Shown here: in pieces, positions 50,387-61,153 of the stretch | Layout of the letters: the number at the start of each line of letters is the position of its first letter | Position numbering within the stretch: position 1 is the first letter of the stretch | Assembly: GCF_024721015.1 (NCBI RefSeq) | Contig: NZ_JANAIF010000014.1 | Location: 1 to 64,000, forward strand | DNA: 64,000 nt | Direction of reading: 5' to 3' | DNA from: Xenorhabdus bovienii | GTDB taxonomy: Bacteria > Pseudomonadota > Gammaproteobacteria > Enterobacterales > Enterobacteriaceae | Notes under the pieces: generated by a model | Told to the model about the DNA's origin: nothing | The model's database searches: none | What the model saw: the letters and a program-made list of their open reading frames with translations, nothing else | Program-made: the position numbers and the translations under genes

Positions 50387-52128
50387 TGACCAAATTGCAT
50401 CCGATGTAATTGGGCATATGCGCCATCTTTTTCCAACAGAACCGAATGATTACCTTTTTCGACGATAAAACCGTCTTCAACGACGATAATTTCATCCGCA
50501 TTTTCAATGGTAGAAAGGCGATGGGCAATGACCAAAGAAGTCCTGTTTTTCTGCAATTCATCCAGCGCCGCTTGTATGGCGCGCTCAGATTCAGTATCCA
50601 GTGCTGAGGTTGCCTCATCCAGAATAAGAATCGGGGAATCACGCAGCAACGCACGGGCAATGGCAATACGCTGACGTTGCCCGCCTGAAAGCAGGACACC
50701 ATTTTCACCAATCATGGTATCAAGACCTTGATCCAGTTTCTTGATAAAATCCATCGCATAGGCCATTTCCGCGGCTCGTTCAATTTCTTCACGGCTGAAT
50801 TTTCCTTCGCTGGCATAAGCGATGTTATTAGCGACCGTATCATTGAACAAATGGACATTCTGCGATACCAGCGCTATCTGGCTGCGCAGTGAAGACAATG
50901 AGTATTCACGCAGATCATGCCCATCCAATATGATGCCGCCTTCATTGATATCGTAAAAACGAGTGAGAAGATTGGCAATCGTCGATTTTCCTGAACCAGA
51001 ACGCCCCACCAATGCGACAGTTTTACCTTTAGGAATGGTCATTGAGATGCTTTTCAGCGCAGGATGATCTTTGGTTGGATAGCAGAATGTGACATTACGG
51101 AATTCAAGATCACCTTTTGCTTTTTTCAGCTCCAGCTTACCTTCATCTTTTTCCTGCTCCATATCCAGAATCGCAAATAATGTTTGGCAAGCGGCCATAC
51201 CACGCTGGAATTGTGCGTTAACATTAGTCAGCGATTTCAGTGGGCGCATCAGGGCGATCATGGATGAAAATACCACGGTGATTTTACCCGCAGTCAGTGC
51301 GCCCATAATTTCCGGGAAACTGGCAGCATACAGGACAAACGCTAAAGCAAAAGAAGCAATTAACTGAATAATAGGGTCAGAAATAGACGACGCCGACACC
51401 ATTTTCATGCCTTGCTGACGCATATGGTTACTGACTTTGTTAAAACGTTTAGTCTCAATCTTCTGACCACCAAAGATCAAAACTTCTTTGTGCCCTTTCA
51501 GCATCTGTTCTGCGCTGGTTGTCACCATTCCCATGCTGTTCTGCATATTTTTGCTGATATTACGAAAACGTACCGAAACAAGACGAATAACAAGAGCGAC
51601 AATCGGAGCAATGACAATCAAGATCAGGGAAAGCTCCCAACTGTAATAAAACATCAGAATGAACAGGCCAATAATTGATGCTCCTTCCCTGACAACTGTC
51701 ACCAGCGCGCCGGAAGAAGAAGAAGCAACCTGTTCTGAATCGTATGTAATGCGGGAAAGCAATGTCCCCGTAGATTGCTGGTCAAAAAAGGAAACTGGCA
51801 TTCCCATCATATGGGTGAACAGACGACGGCGCATCTGCATGACAACTTTGCCAGATACCCAAGATATACAATAACTTGATATAAAACCCGATATGCCACG
51901 CAAAAGCATCAACCCGATAACAACCAGTGGCATCCACTCCAATACACTCATGTCTGCCTTGCCAAAACCCTCATCAAGTAAAGGTTTCAGCAAAGAAAGC
52001 ATCAATGTATCACCGGCAGCATTTATAACCAGTGCAATCGCCGCCACTGCCAACCCTAGCTTAAATGGTGTGATGAGCGGCCACAATCGGCGGAAGGTCT
52101 GCCAGGTAGAAAGGTCTTTATCATTCAT
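50383..52128 (-). CDS. msbA: Lipid A/phospholipid flippase MsbA
   Basis: MsbA is the homodimeric ABC exporter that flips lipid A core across the inner membrane. The 581-residue protein (E. coli 582) has six membrane helices in the first 330 residues, then the ATPase with Walker [10 protein letters not shown] (about aa 377-385), signature [16 protein letters not shown] and Walker [13 protein letters not shown]. It is followed immediately by lpxK; comEC lies 38 bases upstream on the same strand. Confidence 0.98.
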   Translation of the reverse strand: MNDKDLSTWQTFRRLWPLITPFKLGLAVAAIALVINAAGDTLMLSLLKPLLDEGFGKADMSVLEWMPLVVIGLMLLRGISGFISSYCISWVSGKVVMQMRRRLFTHMMGMPVSFFDQQSTGTLLSRITYDSEQVASSSSGALVTVVREGASIIGLFILMFYYSWELSLILIVIAPIVALVIRLVSVRFRNISKNMQNSMGMVTTSAEQMLKGHKEVLIFGGQKIETKRFNKVSNHMRQQGMKMVSASSISDPIIQLIASFALAFVLYAASFPEIMGALTAGKITVVFSSMIALMRPLKSLTNVNAQFQRGMAACQTLFAILDMEQEKDEGKLELKKAKGDLEFRNVTFCYPTKDHPALKSISMTIPKGKTVALVGRSGSGKSTIANLLTRFYDINEGGIILDGHDLREYSLSSLRSQIALVSQNVHLFNDTVANNIAYASEGKFSREEIERAAEMAYAMDFIKKLDQGLDTMIGENGVLLSGGQRQRIAIARALLRDSPILILDEATSALDTESERAIQAALDELQKNRTSLVIAHRLSTIENADEIIVVEDGFIVEKGNHSVLLEKDGAYAQLHRMQFGQ

Positions 52129-52166
52129 TATTGAGTTACCAAAACCAAAAGAAATAGCGGGTCATT

Positions 52167-54512
52167 CTACTCATGATCGCTATGAATACCAAACCACTGA
52201 TGATACCACCGTGACATTATGTGTTGTCTATAACCTGCTAATTTAATGTGATCACGATAAAAATAACCGGTAATCTGGCCGGAAACCGAAGTACTATACC
52301 ATTGAATTTCAGCATTTTTATAACGTTTCTGCACTTTCACTGAAGGCAACTTCCACGGGCTATAACGGGCAACCGAAGTTAATGCATATTTAGGCATAAC
52401 TGTCCGTATAAATACCGCTGTGGACGAAGTATTGCTCCCATGATGAGGAACTTGCAATATTGTTGCATTCAGATGTTCTCGCTCAAGACTGACTAAGCGG
52501 TATTCACTCTGTTTTTCCAAATCACCTGTTAATAATAGACTGTGTTTACCATCATCAATGCGGATCACGCAAGATTGATTGTTACCGACAACCGCTGTTT
52601 TTTCTTGCGGCCAGATGACCCGAAACGTTAATTCCTGCCAGGTCCATTGCTCACCACGAATACAAGGCAAATGTGATTGCTCGATCAAAGAACTCCTGAT
52701 TTGAATATCAGGATATTTTTCGCGCAAATATTCTACGCCACCTGTATGGTCCAAATGATCGTGGCTGAGAATAATCTGTTCTGGTGTCAAACGATGCCAA
52801 CGCAAATAAGGTACAATGACTTTTTCTGCCATACTTCCCGTTTCCCAACGGTTTCCTGTATCAAAAATGATTGCCTTTCCTCCCTTGTCAATGACCACTG
52901 CCAAACCATGTCCAACATCCAGCATCGAAAAACGCCATTGGTATTCATCATCGCGTTTTAAATAACAGACAATAATTCCAATCGAGACACCTAACAGCCA
53001 TTTATAAGACTTCCACCAGCCCAAACGCCAAAAAATGACAAAAAACCACCCCACAAGCGTTATAAAGATAGGGAAATACCCTGTTTCAAACCATGAATGT
53101 GTTAAAATCTGCAAAGGTGCCAAAGCGAGTACAATACTGTAATCAACCAACTGCCACAAAATTGGCTGAATAACAGGAAGAAAGAAACAGGATAACGCTA
53201 ACATCACCAGTGGCACAGACAAGAAAGAGACTATCGGTACAGCCCATAAGTTAGCAACCAATGATGCAATATTCAGCCCCTGAAACAGCAAAAGCTGCAA
53301 CGGCAACAACATTAGCATCATTCCCAATTGCATATGCAGCCCACGTAGCCAACTCCACTGCCAGCCATAACGAATACCCTCGGGTAAGGGCATCCAGTGA
53401 AACCAGAATAACAACGCCATCACCGCAGTAAATGAGAGCCAAAAGCTGTCAGAAAGGATTGCCAGTGGATCAAACAGTAAAATCAGGGCTGCACTCCATA
53501 AAGCCCACTGCCATGAAAAACAAAACCGGTTTCTGCACCGCAGATAAATCCAAAGTGTTAATCCTAATATTGCCCGAACAGCCGGAATTCCCCAGCCTGA
53601 CAGCCAAGCATATAACGCCGCAGTCAGCCACCCCATGAGGAGCGGGAAACGAAAACTCACCCACCTTGCCGGAAAGAGAAACTGAATGCCCCTGGCAAGG
53701 CTCCAGCCGAATAAACTGGCCATTGCAATATGCAACCCTGAAATCGCCATAAGATGAGCGATGCCCGTTTGCTGCAACAGCAGTCTGGTTTGTTGATCCA
53801 GCCACTTTCTTTCACCAAAGGTAAGAGCCAGAGCGATACCTGCATATTTCAATGGTTGGATTTCTGGCGCCAGTTTATTTATCAGATCTTGCCTAAAACT
53901 GCACTGACCATTCAGTAACCTCGCCTTAGTTATTTTGCCATTAAGTGGCTGACGAATAGAAAGTGCATATCTCTGGCTATCATAGCTTCCATGGTTCAAT
54001 TGAGCATGAACCGGCCTGAGTTTCATTGTGACCTGCCATATCTGGCCAGCACACAGCGATGCAGGAGGATTCCATAGTACCGATGCAAATAACGCAGGGA
54101 AAATATATTTACCATCACTTTCAATTAATCGGATCCGATAACGTTCTTTTTCTCCCGCATTATTTTTCTCAGCACCTAAAGATACGCTCTCAATCATGAC
54201 CGTTGCAGAACGGGATGTTTCGCTGAAGTAAGTGATTTGATTCAATATCAGGTGACCATGCCAACATCCAAAAATAAATGTCCATAGCATCAGTGAAGTT
54301 ATCCGAGTGGATTTACAGGGAACAAACCATAAACAAAATGCCAGCCCAATCAGGAAGCAAATTTCCCTCTGCTGAGGTAATTCAGCAAGCAATAATAAAG
54401 GGATCATTCCCAGAATAATTGCTATAGCAGCCTGATTCAGACTAATAATAAACAGCGGCTTTCGCCAAATGGAGAAAATACAAGTAAAGGGGAAAAAAAT
54501 GATAGGCCACAT
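52167..54512 (-). CDS. comEC: ComEC/Rec2-family DNA-uptake channel homologue (YcaI)
   Basis: ComEC forms the inner-membrane channel through which single-stranded DNA enters competent cells. The 781-residue protein has many hydrophobic helices, a competence domain with HLMAISGLHIAMA (about aa 250-262) and GWGIPAVRAILGL (about aa 310-322), and a C-terminal metallo-beta-lactamase domain with LDVGHGLAV, FDTGNRW, SHDHLDHTGGVEYL and VPHHGSNTSS. The frame is intact, which is notable with an intact sxy. E. coli YcaI is 754 aa. It is upstream of msbA with a 38-base gap and might share its transcript. Confidence 0.95.
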   Translation of the reverse strand: MWPIIFFPFTCIFSIWRKPLFIISLNQAAIAIILGMIPLLLLAELPQQREICFLIGLAFCLWFVPCKSTRITSLMLWTFIFGCWHGHLILNQITYFSETSRSATVMIESVSLGAEKNNAGEKERYRIRLIESDGKYIFPALFASVLWNPPASLCAGQIWQVTMKLRPVHAQLNHGSYDSQRYALSIRQPLNGKITKARLLNGQCSFRQDLINKLAPEIQPLKYAGIALALTFGERKWLDQQTRLLLQQTGIAHLMAISGLHIAMASLFGWSLARGIQFLFPARWVSFRFPLLMGWLTAALYAWLSGWGIPAVRAILGLTLWIYLRCRNRFCFSWQWALWSAALILLFDPLAILSDSFWLSFTAVMALLFWFHWMPLPEGIRYGWQWSWLRGLHMQLGMMLMLLPLQLLLFQGLNIASLVANLWAVPIVSFLSVPLVMLALSCFFLPVIQPILWQLVDYSIVLALAPLQILTHSWFETGYFPIFITLVGWFFVIFWRLGWWKSYKWLLGVSIGIIVCYLKRDDEYQWRFSMLDVGHGLAVVIDKGGKAIIFDTGNRWETGSMAEKVIVPYLRWHRLTPEQIILSHDHLDHTGGVEYLREKYPDIQIRSSLIEQSHLPCIRGEQWTWQELTFRVIWPQEKTAVVGNNQSCVIRIDDGKHSLLLTGDLEKQSEYRLVSLEREHLNATILQVPHHGSNTSSTAVFIRTVMPKYALTSVARYSPWKLPSVKVQKRYKNAEIQWYSTSVSGQITGYFYRDHIKLAGYRQHIMSRWYHQWFGIHSDHE

Positions 54513-54664
54513 CCGGTTATGCCTCTGCGCTGATATTCCATTCAGACAGACAAGCCTATTCCATTATTTATGCTGCGACCAGACAGATAAGTACTAATAT
54601 AGAATCACTTCGCAAATTAGTTCGTCGGTCAAGAAAAGACGACAAAATAATGCGAAAATAATCA

Positions 54665-54692
54665 CAAAAAAACGGCACCCTAAGGTGCCGTT
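54665..54692 (-). terminator. Terminator of ihfB
   Basis: On the minus strand AACGGCACC / GGTGCCGTT pairs around 4 bases and is followed by a T-run (TTTTTT), about 25 bases after the ihfB stop. Confidence 0.93.
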
Positions 54693-54716
54693 AGCAATTA
54701 AGTAATAACTTCTATC

Positions 54717-55007
54717 TTAGCTGTCGCTATAGATATTCACGCGATCGCGTAACTCTTTACCTGGTTTAAAGTGAGGAACGTACTTACCTTCCAATTCAAC
54801 TTTATCGCCAGTTTTGGGGTTACGACCCACACGCGGAGCCCGGTAGTGAAGAGAAAAGCTGCCGAATCCACGAACTTCAATTCGTTCACCTGCGGCCAAT
54901 GTTTCTGCCATATGATCAAGCATTTCTTTCACTGCATCTTCAACGGCTTTAGCGGGCATGTGAGATTGTTGCTCAGTAAGTCTTTCGATTAATTCAGACT
55001 TGGTCAT
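54717..55007 (-). CDS. ihfB: Integration host factor subunit beta
   Basis: IHF beta pairs with IhfA to bend DNA for replication, recombination and transcription. The 96-residue protein (E. coli 94) begins [20 protein letters not shown] and has the DNA-binding arm [21 protein letters not shown] with the intercalating proline (RNPKTG). GGGAGG precedes the ATG. It follows rpsA by 72 bases and ends in a strong terminator; it is the last gene of the cmk-rpsA-ihfB set. Confidence 0.98.
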   Translation of the reverse strand: MTKSELIERLTEQQSHMPAKAVEDAVKEMLDHMAETLAAGERIEVRGFGSFSLHYRAPRVGRNPKTGDKVELEGKYVPHFKPGKELRDRVNIYSDS

Positions 55008-55079
55008 AATACCTCCCTAAACTACCGTATCGGGTAATACCGCCGTTTCCGAGGTATCACCCAATGTTATTGACTTAGA

Positions 55080-56753
55080 TTATTCGCCTTTAGCTGCTTT
55101 GAAAGCTTCAGCCATTGCGTTGTTAGCAAAACTCGTATCTTCTTGTTTGTTCACAGAAGCGATAGCGTCTTTTTCATCAGCTTCGTCTTTCGCACGAACA
55201 GACAGGTTGACTATGCGATTTTTGCGATCAACACCAACATATTTAGCTTCAACTTCATCGCCAACGTTCAGAACTTGAGTTGCATCTTCAATGCGGTCAC
55301 GAGAAGCTTCTGATGCACGCAGGTAACCTTCAACGCCGTCAGCTAATTCAACTGTAGCACCTTTTGCGTCAACTGCAGTCACTTTACCATTAACAATCGT
55401 ACCTTTCTTATTTACAGACAGGTAATTGTTGAATGGATCTTCTGCCAGTTGCTTGATGCCCAGAGAGATACGCTCACGCTCTGCATCAACCTGCAGAACT
55501 ACAGCAGCAATTTCGTCGCCTTTCTTGTATTCACGAACTGCTTCTTCGCCTGCAACGTTCCAGGAGATGTCAGACAGGTGAACCAGGCCGTCGATGCCGC
55601 CGTCCAGACCGATGAAGATACCGAAGTCAGTGATTGACTTGATTTTACCTTCAACGCGGTCGTTTTTGTTGTGAGTCTCAGCAAATTGCTGCCAAGGGTT
55701 AGATTTACACTGTTTCAGACCCAGGGAGATACGACGACGTTCTTCATCGATATCCAGAACCATAACTTCCACAACGTCACCAACGTTAACAACTTTGGAT
55801 GGGTGGATGTTTTTGTTGGTCCAATCCATTTCTGAAACGTGTACCAGACCTTCAACGCCCTCTTCGATTTCAACGAAGCAGCCGTAATCAGTCAGGTTAG
55901 TTACGCGACCAGTCAGTCTAGTACTTTCTGGGTAACGTTTAGCGATTGCTACCCATGGATCTTCACCCAGTTGTTTCAGACCCAGAGACACGCGAGTACG
56001 CTCACGGTCGAATTTCAGTACTTTAACTGTGATTTCATCGCCCACATTGACGATTTCGCTTGGGTGTTTAACACGTTTCCAAGCCATATCAGTAATGTGC
56101 AGCAGGCCATCAACGCCGCCCAGATCAACGAACGCACCGTAGTCAGTCAGGTTCTTAACGATACCTTTAACTTCCATGCCTTCTTGCAGATTTTCCAGCA
56201 GCTGATCACGCTCTGCGCTGTTTTCAGATTCGATAACGGCACGACGGGAAACAACTACGTTGTTGCGTTTCTGATCCAGCTTGATGACTTTGAACTCAAG
56301 CTCTTTGCCTTCAAGGTGAGCAGTATCACGAACTGGGCGAACGTCAACCAGTGAACCTGGCAGGAATGCACGGATACCGTTCAGTTCTACAGTGAAGCCA
56401 CCTTTGACTTTACCGTTGATAACACCGGTAACAGTTTCAGCTTCTTCGTATGCTTTTTCCAGCATCAGCCATGCTTCGTGACGTTTTGCTTTTTCACGGG
56501 ACAGGATAGTTTCACCGAAACCATCTTCTACCGCATCCAGAGCAACGTCGATTTCATCGCCAACTTGGATTTCCAGCTCGCCCTGAGCATTTTTGAATTG
56601 TTCTACAGGAATTGCAGATTCTGATTTCAGACCTGCATCAACCAATACAACGTCTTTATCGATAGAAACGACGACACCACGAACAATGGCACCTGGACGA
56701 GTTTCGATAACCTGTAGGGATTCTTCAAAGAGTTGAGCAAAAGATTCTGTCAT
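55080..56753 (-). CDS. rpsA: 30S ribosomal protein S1
   Basis: S1 delivers and unfolds mRNA on the 30S subunit, and is needed for weak ribosome-binding sites. The 557-residue protein equals E. coli S1 in length, with six S1 domains: two diverged N-terminal repeats (about aa 21-87 and 105-171), then four canonical repeats ([59 protein letters not shown] and [20 protein letters not shown]). The ATG at 56753 lacks a clear Shine-Dalgarno, as in E. coli rpsA, which is autoregulated by S1. An upstream in-frame start is not supported by homology. Confidence 0.99.
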   Translation of the reverse strand: MTESFAQLFEESLQVIETRPGAIVRGVVVSIDKDVVLVDAGLKSESAIPVEQFKNAQGELEIQVGDEIDVALDAVEDGFGETILSREKAKRHEAWLMLEKAYEEAETVTGVINGKVKGGFTVELNGIRAFLPGSLVDVRPVRDTAHLEGKELEFKVIKLDQKRNNVVVSRRAVIESENSAERDQLLENLQEGMEVKGIVKNLTDYGAFVDLGGVDGLLHITDMAWKRVKHPSEIVNVGDEITVKVLKFDRERTRVSLGLKQLGEDPWVAIAKRYPESTRLTGRVTNLTDYGCFVEIEEGVEGLVHVSEMDWTNKNIHPSKVVNVGDVVEVMVLDIDEERRRISLGLKQCKSNPWQQFAETHNKNDRVEGKIKSITDFGIFIGLDGGIDGLVHLSDISWNVAGEEAVREYKKGDEIAAVVLQVDAERERISLGIKQLAEDPFNNYLSVNKKGTIVNGKVTAVDAKGATVELADGVEGYLRASEASRDRIEDATQVLNVGDEVEAKYVGVDRKNRIVNLSVRAKDEADEKDAIASVNKQEDTSFANNAMAEAFKAAKGE

Positions 56754-56946
56754 GTTAATGATCTTCAAGGTTTTAAATTAACGTCCATCTAGCATCCAGC
56801 CGAATGGGGTTGTTTTACATACCTCGCAACTATTCCCTGTTACAAGGTGCTTTGGTATGCCAGCATATTTTACTGCCCACATACCAGGATTCTATATACA
56901 TCTTCTTGGTGCGCTGTTGCAAGAGTACAACATGCGAAAACAACAA

Positions 56947-57633
56947 TTACGCAGGCAGTGCCAGCGCGTTTTTCGCATAAGTCAGGGCCTTATCAATCAC
57001 TTCTTCGATAGACATGCTGGTCGAATCCAAGAGCAATGCATCATGTGCAGGCACTAACGGCGCAACGGCCCGATTACGGTCACGGAAATCCCGCTCCTGT
57101 ATCTCGGATAAAAGGCGGTCAAAGTTAACACTAAAACCCTTCTCCTGCAACTGTAACATGCGCCTGCGGGCGCGTTCTTCCGCGCTGGCATCGAGAAAAA
57201 TTTTCACTGGCGCATCAGGAAATACCACCGTCCCCATATCGCGCCCATCAGCGATCAACCCCGGTGCGATACGAAAAGCCCGCTGCCGACGAAGCAGTGC
57301 TTCACGGACACGAGGAAATGTTGCCGCCTGTGAAGCCGTATTGCCAACGGCTTCAGTACGGATTTCATTGCTGACATCTTCGCCTTCCAGGATGACCCTG
57401 AGTTTGCCATTTGCAGGCATAAAACGAACATCTAGATTTGCAGCCAGAGGAACCAGTGAGTCTTCCGATTGGATATCCACCTGATGATGAATGGCTGCCA
57501 GTGCTAATACACGATAAATGGCACCTGAATCAAGTAATTGCCAACCCAATGCTTCAGCCAGTGCCTGACAGAGTGTTCCTTTGCCAGCACCACTTGGCCC
57601 ATCAACGGTTATTACTGAGGCTATCGCCACCAT
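56947..57633 (-). CDS. cmk: Cytidylate kinase
   Basis: Cmk phosphorylates CMP and dCMP with ATP. The 228-residue protein (E. coli 227) has the P-loop [20 protein letters not shown] (aa 8-27), the CMP-binding region [16 protein letters not shown] and [11 protein letters not shown] at the end. AAAGGAGG precedes the ATG at 57633; an in-frame start 17 codons earlier is not supported. It is upstream of rpsA, as in E. coli, and 195 bases downstream of aroA on the same strand. E. coli ycaL between aroA and cmk is absent. Confidence 0.98.
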   Translation of the reverse strand: MVAIASVITVDGPSGAGKGTLCQALAEALGWQLLDSGAIYRVLALAAIHHQVDIQSEDSLVPLAANLDVRFMPANGKLRVILEGEDVSNEIRTEAVGNTASQAATFPRVREALLRRQRAFRIAPGLIADGRDMGTVVFPDAPVKIFLDASAEERARRRMLQLQEKGFSVNFDRLLSEIQERDFRDRNRAVAPLVPAHDALLLDSTSMSIEEVIDKALTYAKNALALPA

Positions 57634-57828
57634 TATTATTTTCCTCCTTTTCGCATAGCGCTTTCCGCACAACAAACGGGTCATCTACCGATTGCAGAAA
57701 ACTGCTCAATTAATGAGCAGTAAAATATCTCTTATTATACGCACTCCGCAGATGAGTGGAATAAGCACATCATGATTACCTGACGATTTTCACTATGAGT
57801 AAGCCACTGAAATGGATTCAATCCCTGA

Positions 57829-59115
57829 TTACATTATGTATTGACTCAGTTTTTCAAGCTGATTGAAATAATCTGGGAATGTTTTGGCCGTACAGCCTGG
57901 ATCAAGGATCGTCACTGGTGTATCCGAAAGTGCAACCAGCGAGAAACACATCGCCATTCGATGATCATTATAGGTTTCAATTTCAGCATGATTGAGCTTT
58001 TGTGGCGGAACGACACGAATGTAATCATTCCCTTCTTCCACCTCAGCCCCAATCTTGCGTAGTTCAGTCGCCATTGCATTGAGACGATCCGTTTCCTTTA
58101 CCCGCCAGTTATAAATATTGCGGATGACGGTTTCACCTTGAGCAAACAGCGCTGTTGTCGCAATAGTCATAGCGGCATCAGGAATAGCATTCATGTCCAT
58201 ATCGACACCAATCAATGTACCACGTTCACATTCCACAAAATCATTACCCCAACGAATCGTCGCCCCCATCTTTTCCAGCACATCAGCAAATTTTGTATCG
58301 CCTTGCAGGCTATTCTTACCGATGCCTGTTACGCGAACCGTGCCACCTTTTATCGCAGCGGCTGCCAGAAAATAAGAGGCAGATGAAGCATCCCCTTCCA
58401 CCAGGTAATGTCCCGGCGATTGGTATTGCTGCTGCCCTTTAACGTGAAAAATTTGATATTGGTGATTTTCTACCGTCACACCGAAACTTTCCATCAGCGC
58501 CAGAGTAATATCAATATAAGGTTTAGAAACCAGATCACCTTGAATATGAATTTCTGTATCATTCGCTGCCAATGGTGCGGCCATCAGCAAAGCTGTCAGA
58601 AATTGGCTGGAAACACTGCCATCAACGACAACTTTTCCCCCCGAAAACCCACCTTTGATATGCAGTGGCGGATAATTTTCCTGTTCAAGATAATCAATTT
58701 TTGCTCCGCCTTGACGCAATGCATCCACCAAGTGACCAATTGGACGCTCTTTCATCCGAGGTTCCCCTGTCAGCACGACATTGTTGTCTCCCAGACACAG
58801 TGCCGCAGCCAACGGACGCATGGCCGTTCCTGCATTGCCCAAAAACAGCTCCAGCGCACCTTTTCCGGTGATAGTTCCCCCAATACCATCAACTTCACAG
58901 CAAGTACGATCGTCTGATAGACGGTAGGGAATTTCGAGTGCTGTCAGAGCATTAAGCATATGGCGGATATCATCACTGTCCAACAAATTGGTCAGGCGAG
59001 TTGTTCCCTTGGCGAAGGCTGCAAGCAGCAGCGCGCGGTTGGAAACACTTTTGGAGCCGGGCAGGTTAATAGTTCCATTGATACAGGAAATAGGTTTTAA
59101 CGTCAGGGATTGCAT
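57829..59115 (-). CDS. aroA: 3-phosphoshikimate 1-carboxyvinyltransferase (EPSP synthase)
   Basis: AroA transfers enolpyruvate from PEP to shikimate-3-phosphate in aromatic amino acid synthesis and is the target of glyphosate. The 428-residue protein (E. coli 427) has [18 protein letters not shown] (about aa 19-36), [18 protein letters not shown] (about aa 92-109, with the Gly and Pro linked to glyphosate sensitivity) and the [17 protein letters not shown] loop. It lies downstream of serC with a stem-loop between; serC-aroA is a classical mixed-function operon. Confidence 0.98.
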   Translation of the reverse strand: MQSLTLKPISCINGTINLPGSKSVSNRALLLAAFAKGTTRLTNLLDSDDIRHMLNALTALEIPYRLSDDRTCCEVDGIGGTITGKGALELFLGNAGTAMRPLAAALCLGDNNVVLTGEPRMKERPIGHLVDALRQGGAKIDYLEQENYPPLHIKGGFSGGKVVVDGSVSSQFLTALLMAAPLAANDTEIHIQGDLVSKPYIDITLALMESFGVTVENHQYQIFHVKGQQQYQSPGHYLVEGDASSASYFLAAAAIKGGTVRVTGIGKNSLQGDTKFADVLEKMGATIRWGNDFVECERGTLIGVDMDMNAIPDAAMTIATTALFAQGETVIRNIYNWRVKETDRLNAMATELRKIGAEVEEGNDYIRVVPPQKLNHAEIETYNDHRMAMCFSLVALSDTPVTILDPGCTAKTFPDYFNQLEKLSQYIM

Positions 59116-59195
59116 AAACAGCGGGATCTCCGGTTTTTAATACGTTGTATTTGTAATTTTCGCTTTAATTTTTTGAAATAAATGAGGAATATTCA

Positions 59196-59222
59196 CATCG
59201 GGAGGTTTCATTCCTCCCGATG
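59196..59222 (-). other. Stem-loop between serC and aroA
   Basis: CATCGGGAGG and CCTCCCGATG pair perfectly around 7 bases, 10 bases past the serC stop. No U-run follows on the minus strand, so it probably acts as a partial attenuator or stabilises serC mRNA, letting some transcription reach aroA. Confidence 0.75.
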
Positions 59223-59231
59223 ATAAGCGCA

Positions 59232-60320
59232 TTATGCGTTACGGCGTTCAAAATCAGCCATCAACTCAACCAATGCCTGAATACCTTCATAAGGCATGGC
59301 GTTATAAATGGACGCTCGCGCACCACCAGCAACTTTATGCCCTTTCAAAGCGTGCAACCCATGTGCATAGGCTTCTTCCAGAAATTTACCATCCAGCATT
59401 GGGTTGGCCAGCTGGAATGGTATGTTCATGATGGAACGGTTCTGTGGCGCAACACGGTTGATATACAGGTTACTGTTATCAATGGTGCGATAGAGAAGCT
59501 CTGCTTTCGCATGATTACGTTTGCTGATTTCCTGTAAGCCTCCCTGCTCTTTCAGCCACTTGAATACCATGCCAGAGAGATACCAGGCAAATGTTGGTGG
59601 AGTGTTGTACATAGAGTCTGATTTAACCTGCACAGTATAATCCAGAATTGACGGAGTATGTTGATGTGCTTTACCCAATAAGTCCTCACGGACAATCACC
59701 ACTGTAATTCCTGCTGGCCCGATGTTCTTCTGGGCTCCCGCATAAATCACGCCGTAACGACTCACATCAATCGGGGCTGAAAGAATAGCTGAAGAGTAAT
59801 CCGCAATCACGATCTTATCATCGCCAAAATCAGGCTCTTCAAAGATTGCAATACCTTCAATAGTTTCATTAGGACAATAATGCATATAGGCGGCATCACT
59901 GCTCAGCGCCCATTCACTCATTGGCTTCACGCTTCTGATGCCATCAACTTCTGTCGTAATATTTATGACATTTGGTGTGCAATATTTTTCTGCTTCTTTC
60001 GCTGCACACTCAGACCAATAGCCACTGACGATATAATCAGCTGTCGTTTTGTTACCAAGTAGATTCTGTGGCAAAGCCGAAAACTGACCACGGGCACCAC
60101 CATGACAAAACAAAACTTTATAATTCTCAGGTATCGCTAATAAATCCCGAAGATCTTTTTCTGCTTCAGCCGCAACATCCATGAACTCTTTGCTACGGTG
60201 GCTGATTTCCATAACAGATGTTCCCAGGCCATGCCAGTTGCAAAGCTCTTGTTCTGCACGGCGTAATACTTCTGCTGGCAACATGGCTGGACCAGCGCTG
60301 AAATTATATACCTGACTCAT
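59232..60320 (-). CDS. serC: Phosphoserine aminotransferase
   Basis: SerC makes 3-phosphoserine (and 4-phosphohydroxythreonine for pyridoxal phosphate synthesis) from glutamate. At 362 residues it equals E. coli SerC. It starts [19 protein letters not shown]; the PLP-lysine lies in [12 protein letters not shown] (about aa 194-205) and [10 protein letters not shown] precedes it. GGTGAAG lies before the ATG at 60320. The first gene of serC-aroA. The upstream spacer is long and AT-rich and leads into an accessory NRPS, so this is the right end of the conserved core. Confidence 0.97.
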   Translation of the reverse strand: MSQVYNFSAGPAMLPAEVLRRAEQELCNWHGLGTSVMEISHRSKEFMDVAAEAEKDLRDLLAIPENYKVLFCHGGARGQFSALPQNLLGNKTTADYIVSGYWSECAAKEAEKYCTPNVINITTEVDGIRSVKPMSEWALSSDAAYMHYCPNETIEGIAIFEEPDFGDDKIVIADYSSAILSAPIDVSRYGVIYAGAQKNIGPAGITVVIVREDLLGKAHQHTPSILDYTVQVKSDSMYNTPPTFAWYLSGMVFKWLKEQGGLQEISKRNHAKAELLYRTIDNSNLYINRVAPQNRSIMNIPFQLANPMLDGKFLEEAYAHGLHALKGHKVAGGARASIYNAMPYEGIQALVELMADFERRNA

Positions 60321-61153
60321 TAACTTCACCCTATCAACGGATACAATAAAATCGGATGTATTGGTTTTATCATCCCCGCCCTGTCGCTGCAATGGTTATT
60401 AAAAGATTGTTGCAACCTATTGTATAACTGGTTGATAGACTGCGTTATTAATAATATGGATATAAAAAAACCAATAAAACAGCCAGAATGGTACCGCTTT
60501 CAAGCTATCTTAAGGATTTAAATACATTTAAATAACAAGATAAATATATAAATTAAGATAAATAGATTACTTTTCATATAAGTATATTGGGTATTAAATT
60601 CACACTCTGTAGTTTTCAATTTTCATTTTATTTTAGAATAATTAGCTATTATCGCGCTCATATTTTGCCTAAAATATTATATATACTCAATAGATTTAAA
60701 ATTACAGGGAGGGAGCAGGGTTAATATCAAAAATATATATCTTGATTCATAATCTAGATATTAATAATTAATTTTTTCGTATATTCCATCTGGTTAGCTG
60801 TATTTTATTGATTCTATTTTCAGCTATTTAATGACGTTCCGAGATATATATTAAATAGCCCAATCCAGACTTTCCGTTATTTATGACCACACTATGGAGA
60901 TAAACAAAACATTGAACTGATTTGTAAAGTGGATGAACAATCGGCTTCGTCTCCTGCATGCTTTCTCGGGTTGTTAATTTTTTGTTCAAATACCCATAAA
61001 AAATAACATTGACATCATAAAGGTAAATGCGATTCTCTCTCGAAGTCACTAGGATTAATCCTAATTATCCAAAAAAATTACAAATTAGGATTTTTCCTAT
61101 AGGTGATATTATAGACAGAGACAATCTGCCACTAATTTATCGAGGACATCATT
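60321..61153. other. AT-rich divergent spacer, serC to A-T-R synthetase
   Basis: These 833 bases hold the serC promoter and the leader of the synthetase. A 73-codon frame on the minus strand (60828-61049) starts at GTG and has no recognised family; I do not call it. The right end carries nested palindromes (61051-61103). A G-rich patch (GGGAGGGAGCAGGG near 60706-60719) stands out in the AT background; its meaning is unknown. Confidence 0.6.
61051..61103 (+). promoter_or_regulatory. Nested palindromes ahead of the A-T-R synthetase
   Basis: AGGATTAATCCT (61051-61062) is a perfect 12-base palindrome. AATCCTAATT (61057-61066) pairs with AATTAGGATT (61083-61092), and CCTATAGG (61096-61103) is another 8-base palindrome. 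A TATTAT -10-like word (61107-61112) follows about 40 bases before the start codon. The arrangement looks like an operator or leader structure; the binding protein is unknown. Confidence 0.45.

Noticed and set aside
60706..60719. G-rich patch resembling a KOPS (GGGNAGGG) motif
   Set aside because: On close reading no 8-mer fits GGGNAGGG exactly; one isolated near-match has no value.
60828..61049. 73-codon minus-strand frame between serC and the A-T-R gene
   Set aside because: It starts at GTG without a ribosome binding site, has no recognisable family motif, and overlaps the palindromic leader region at its upstream side.
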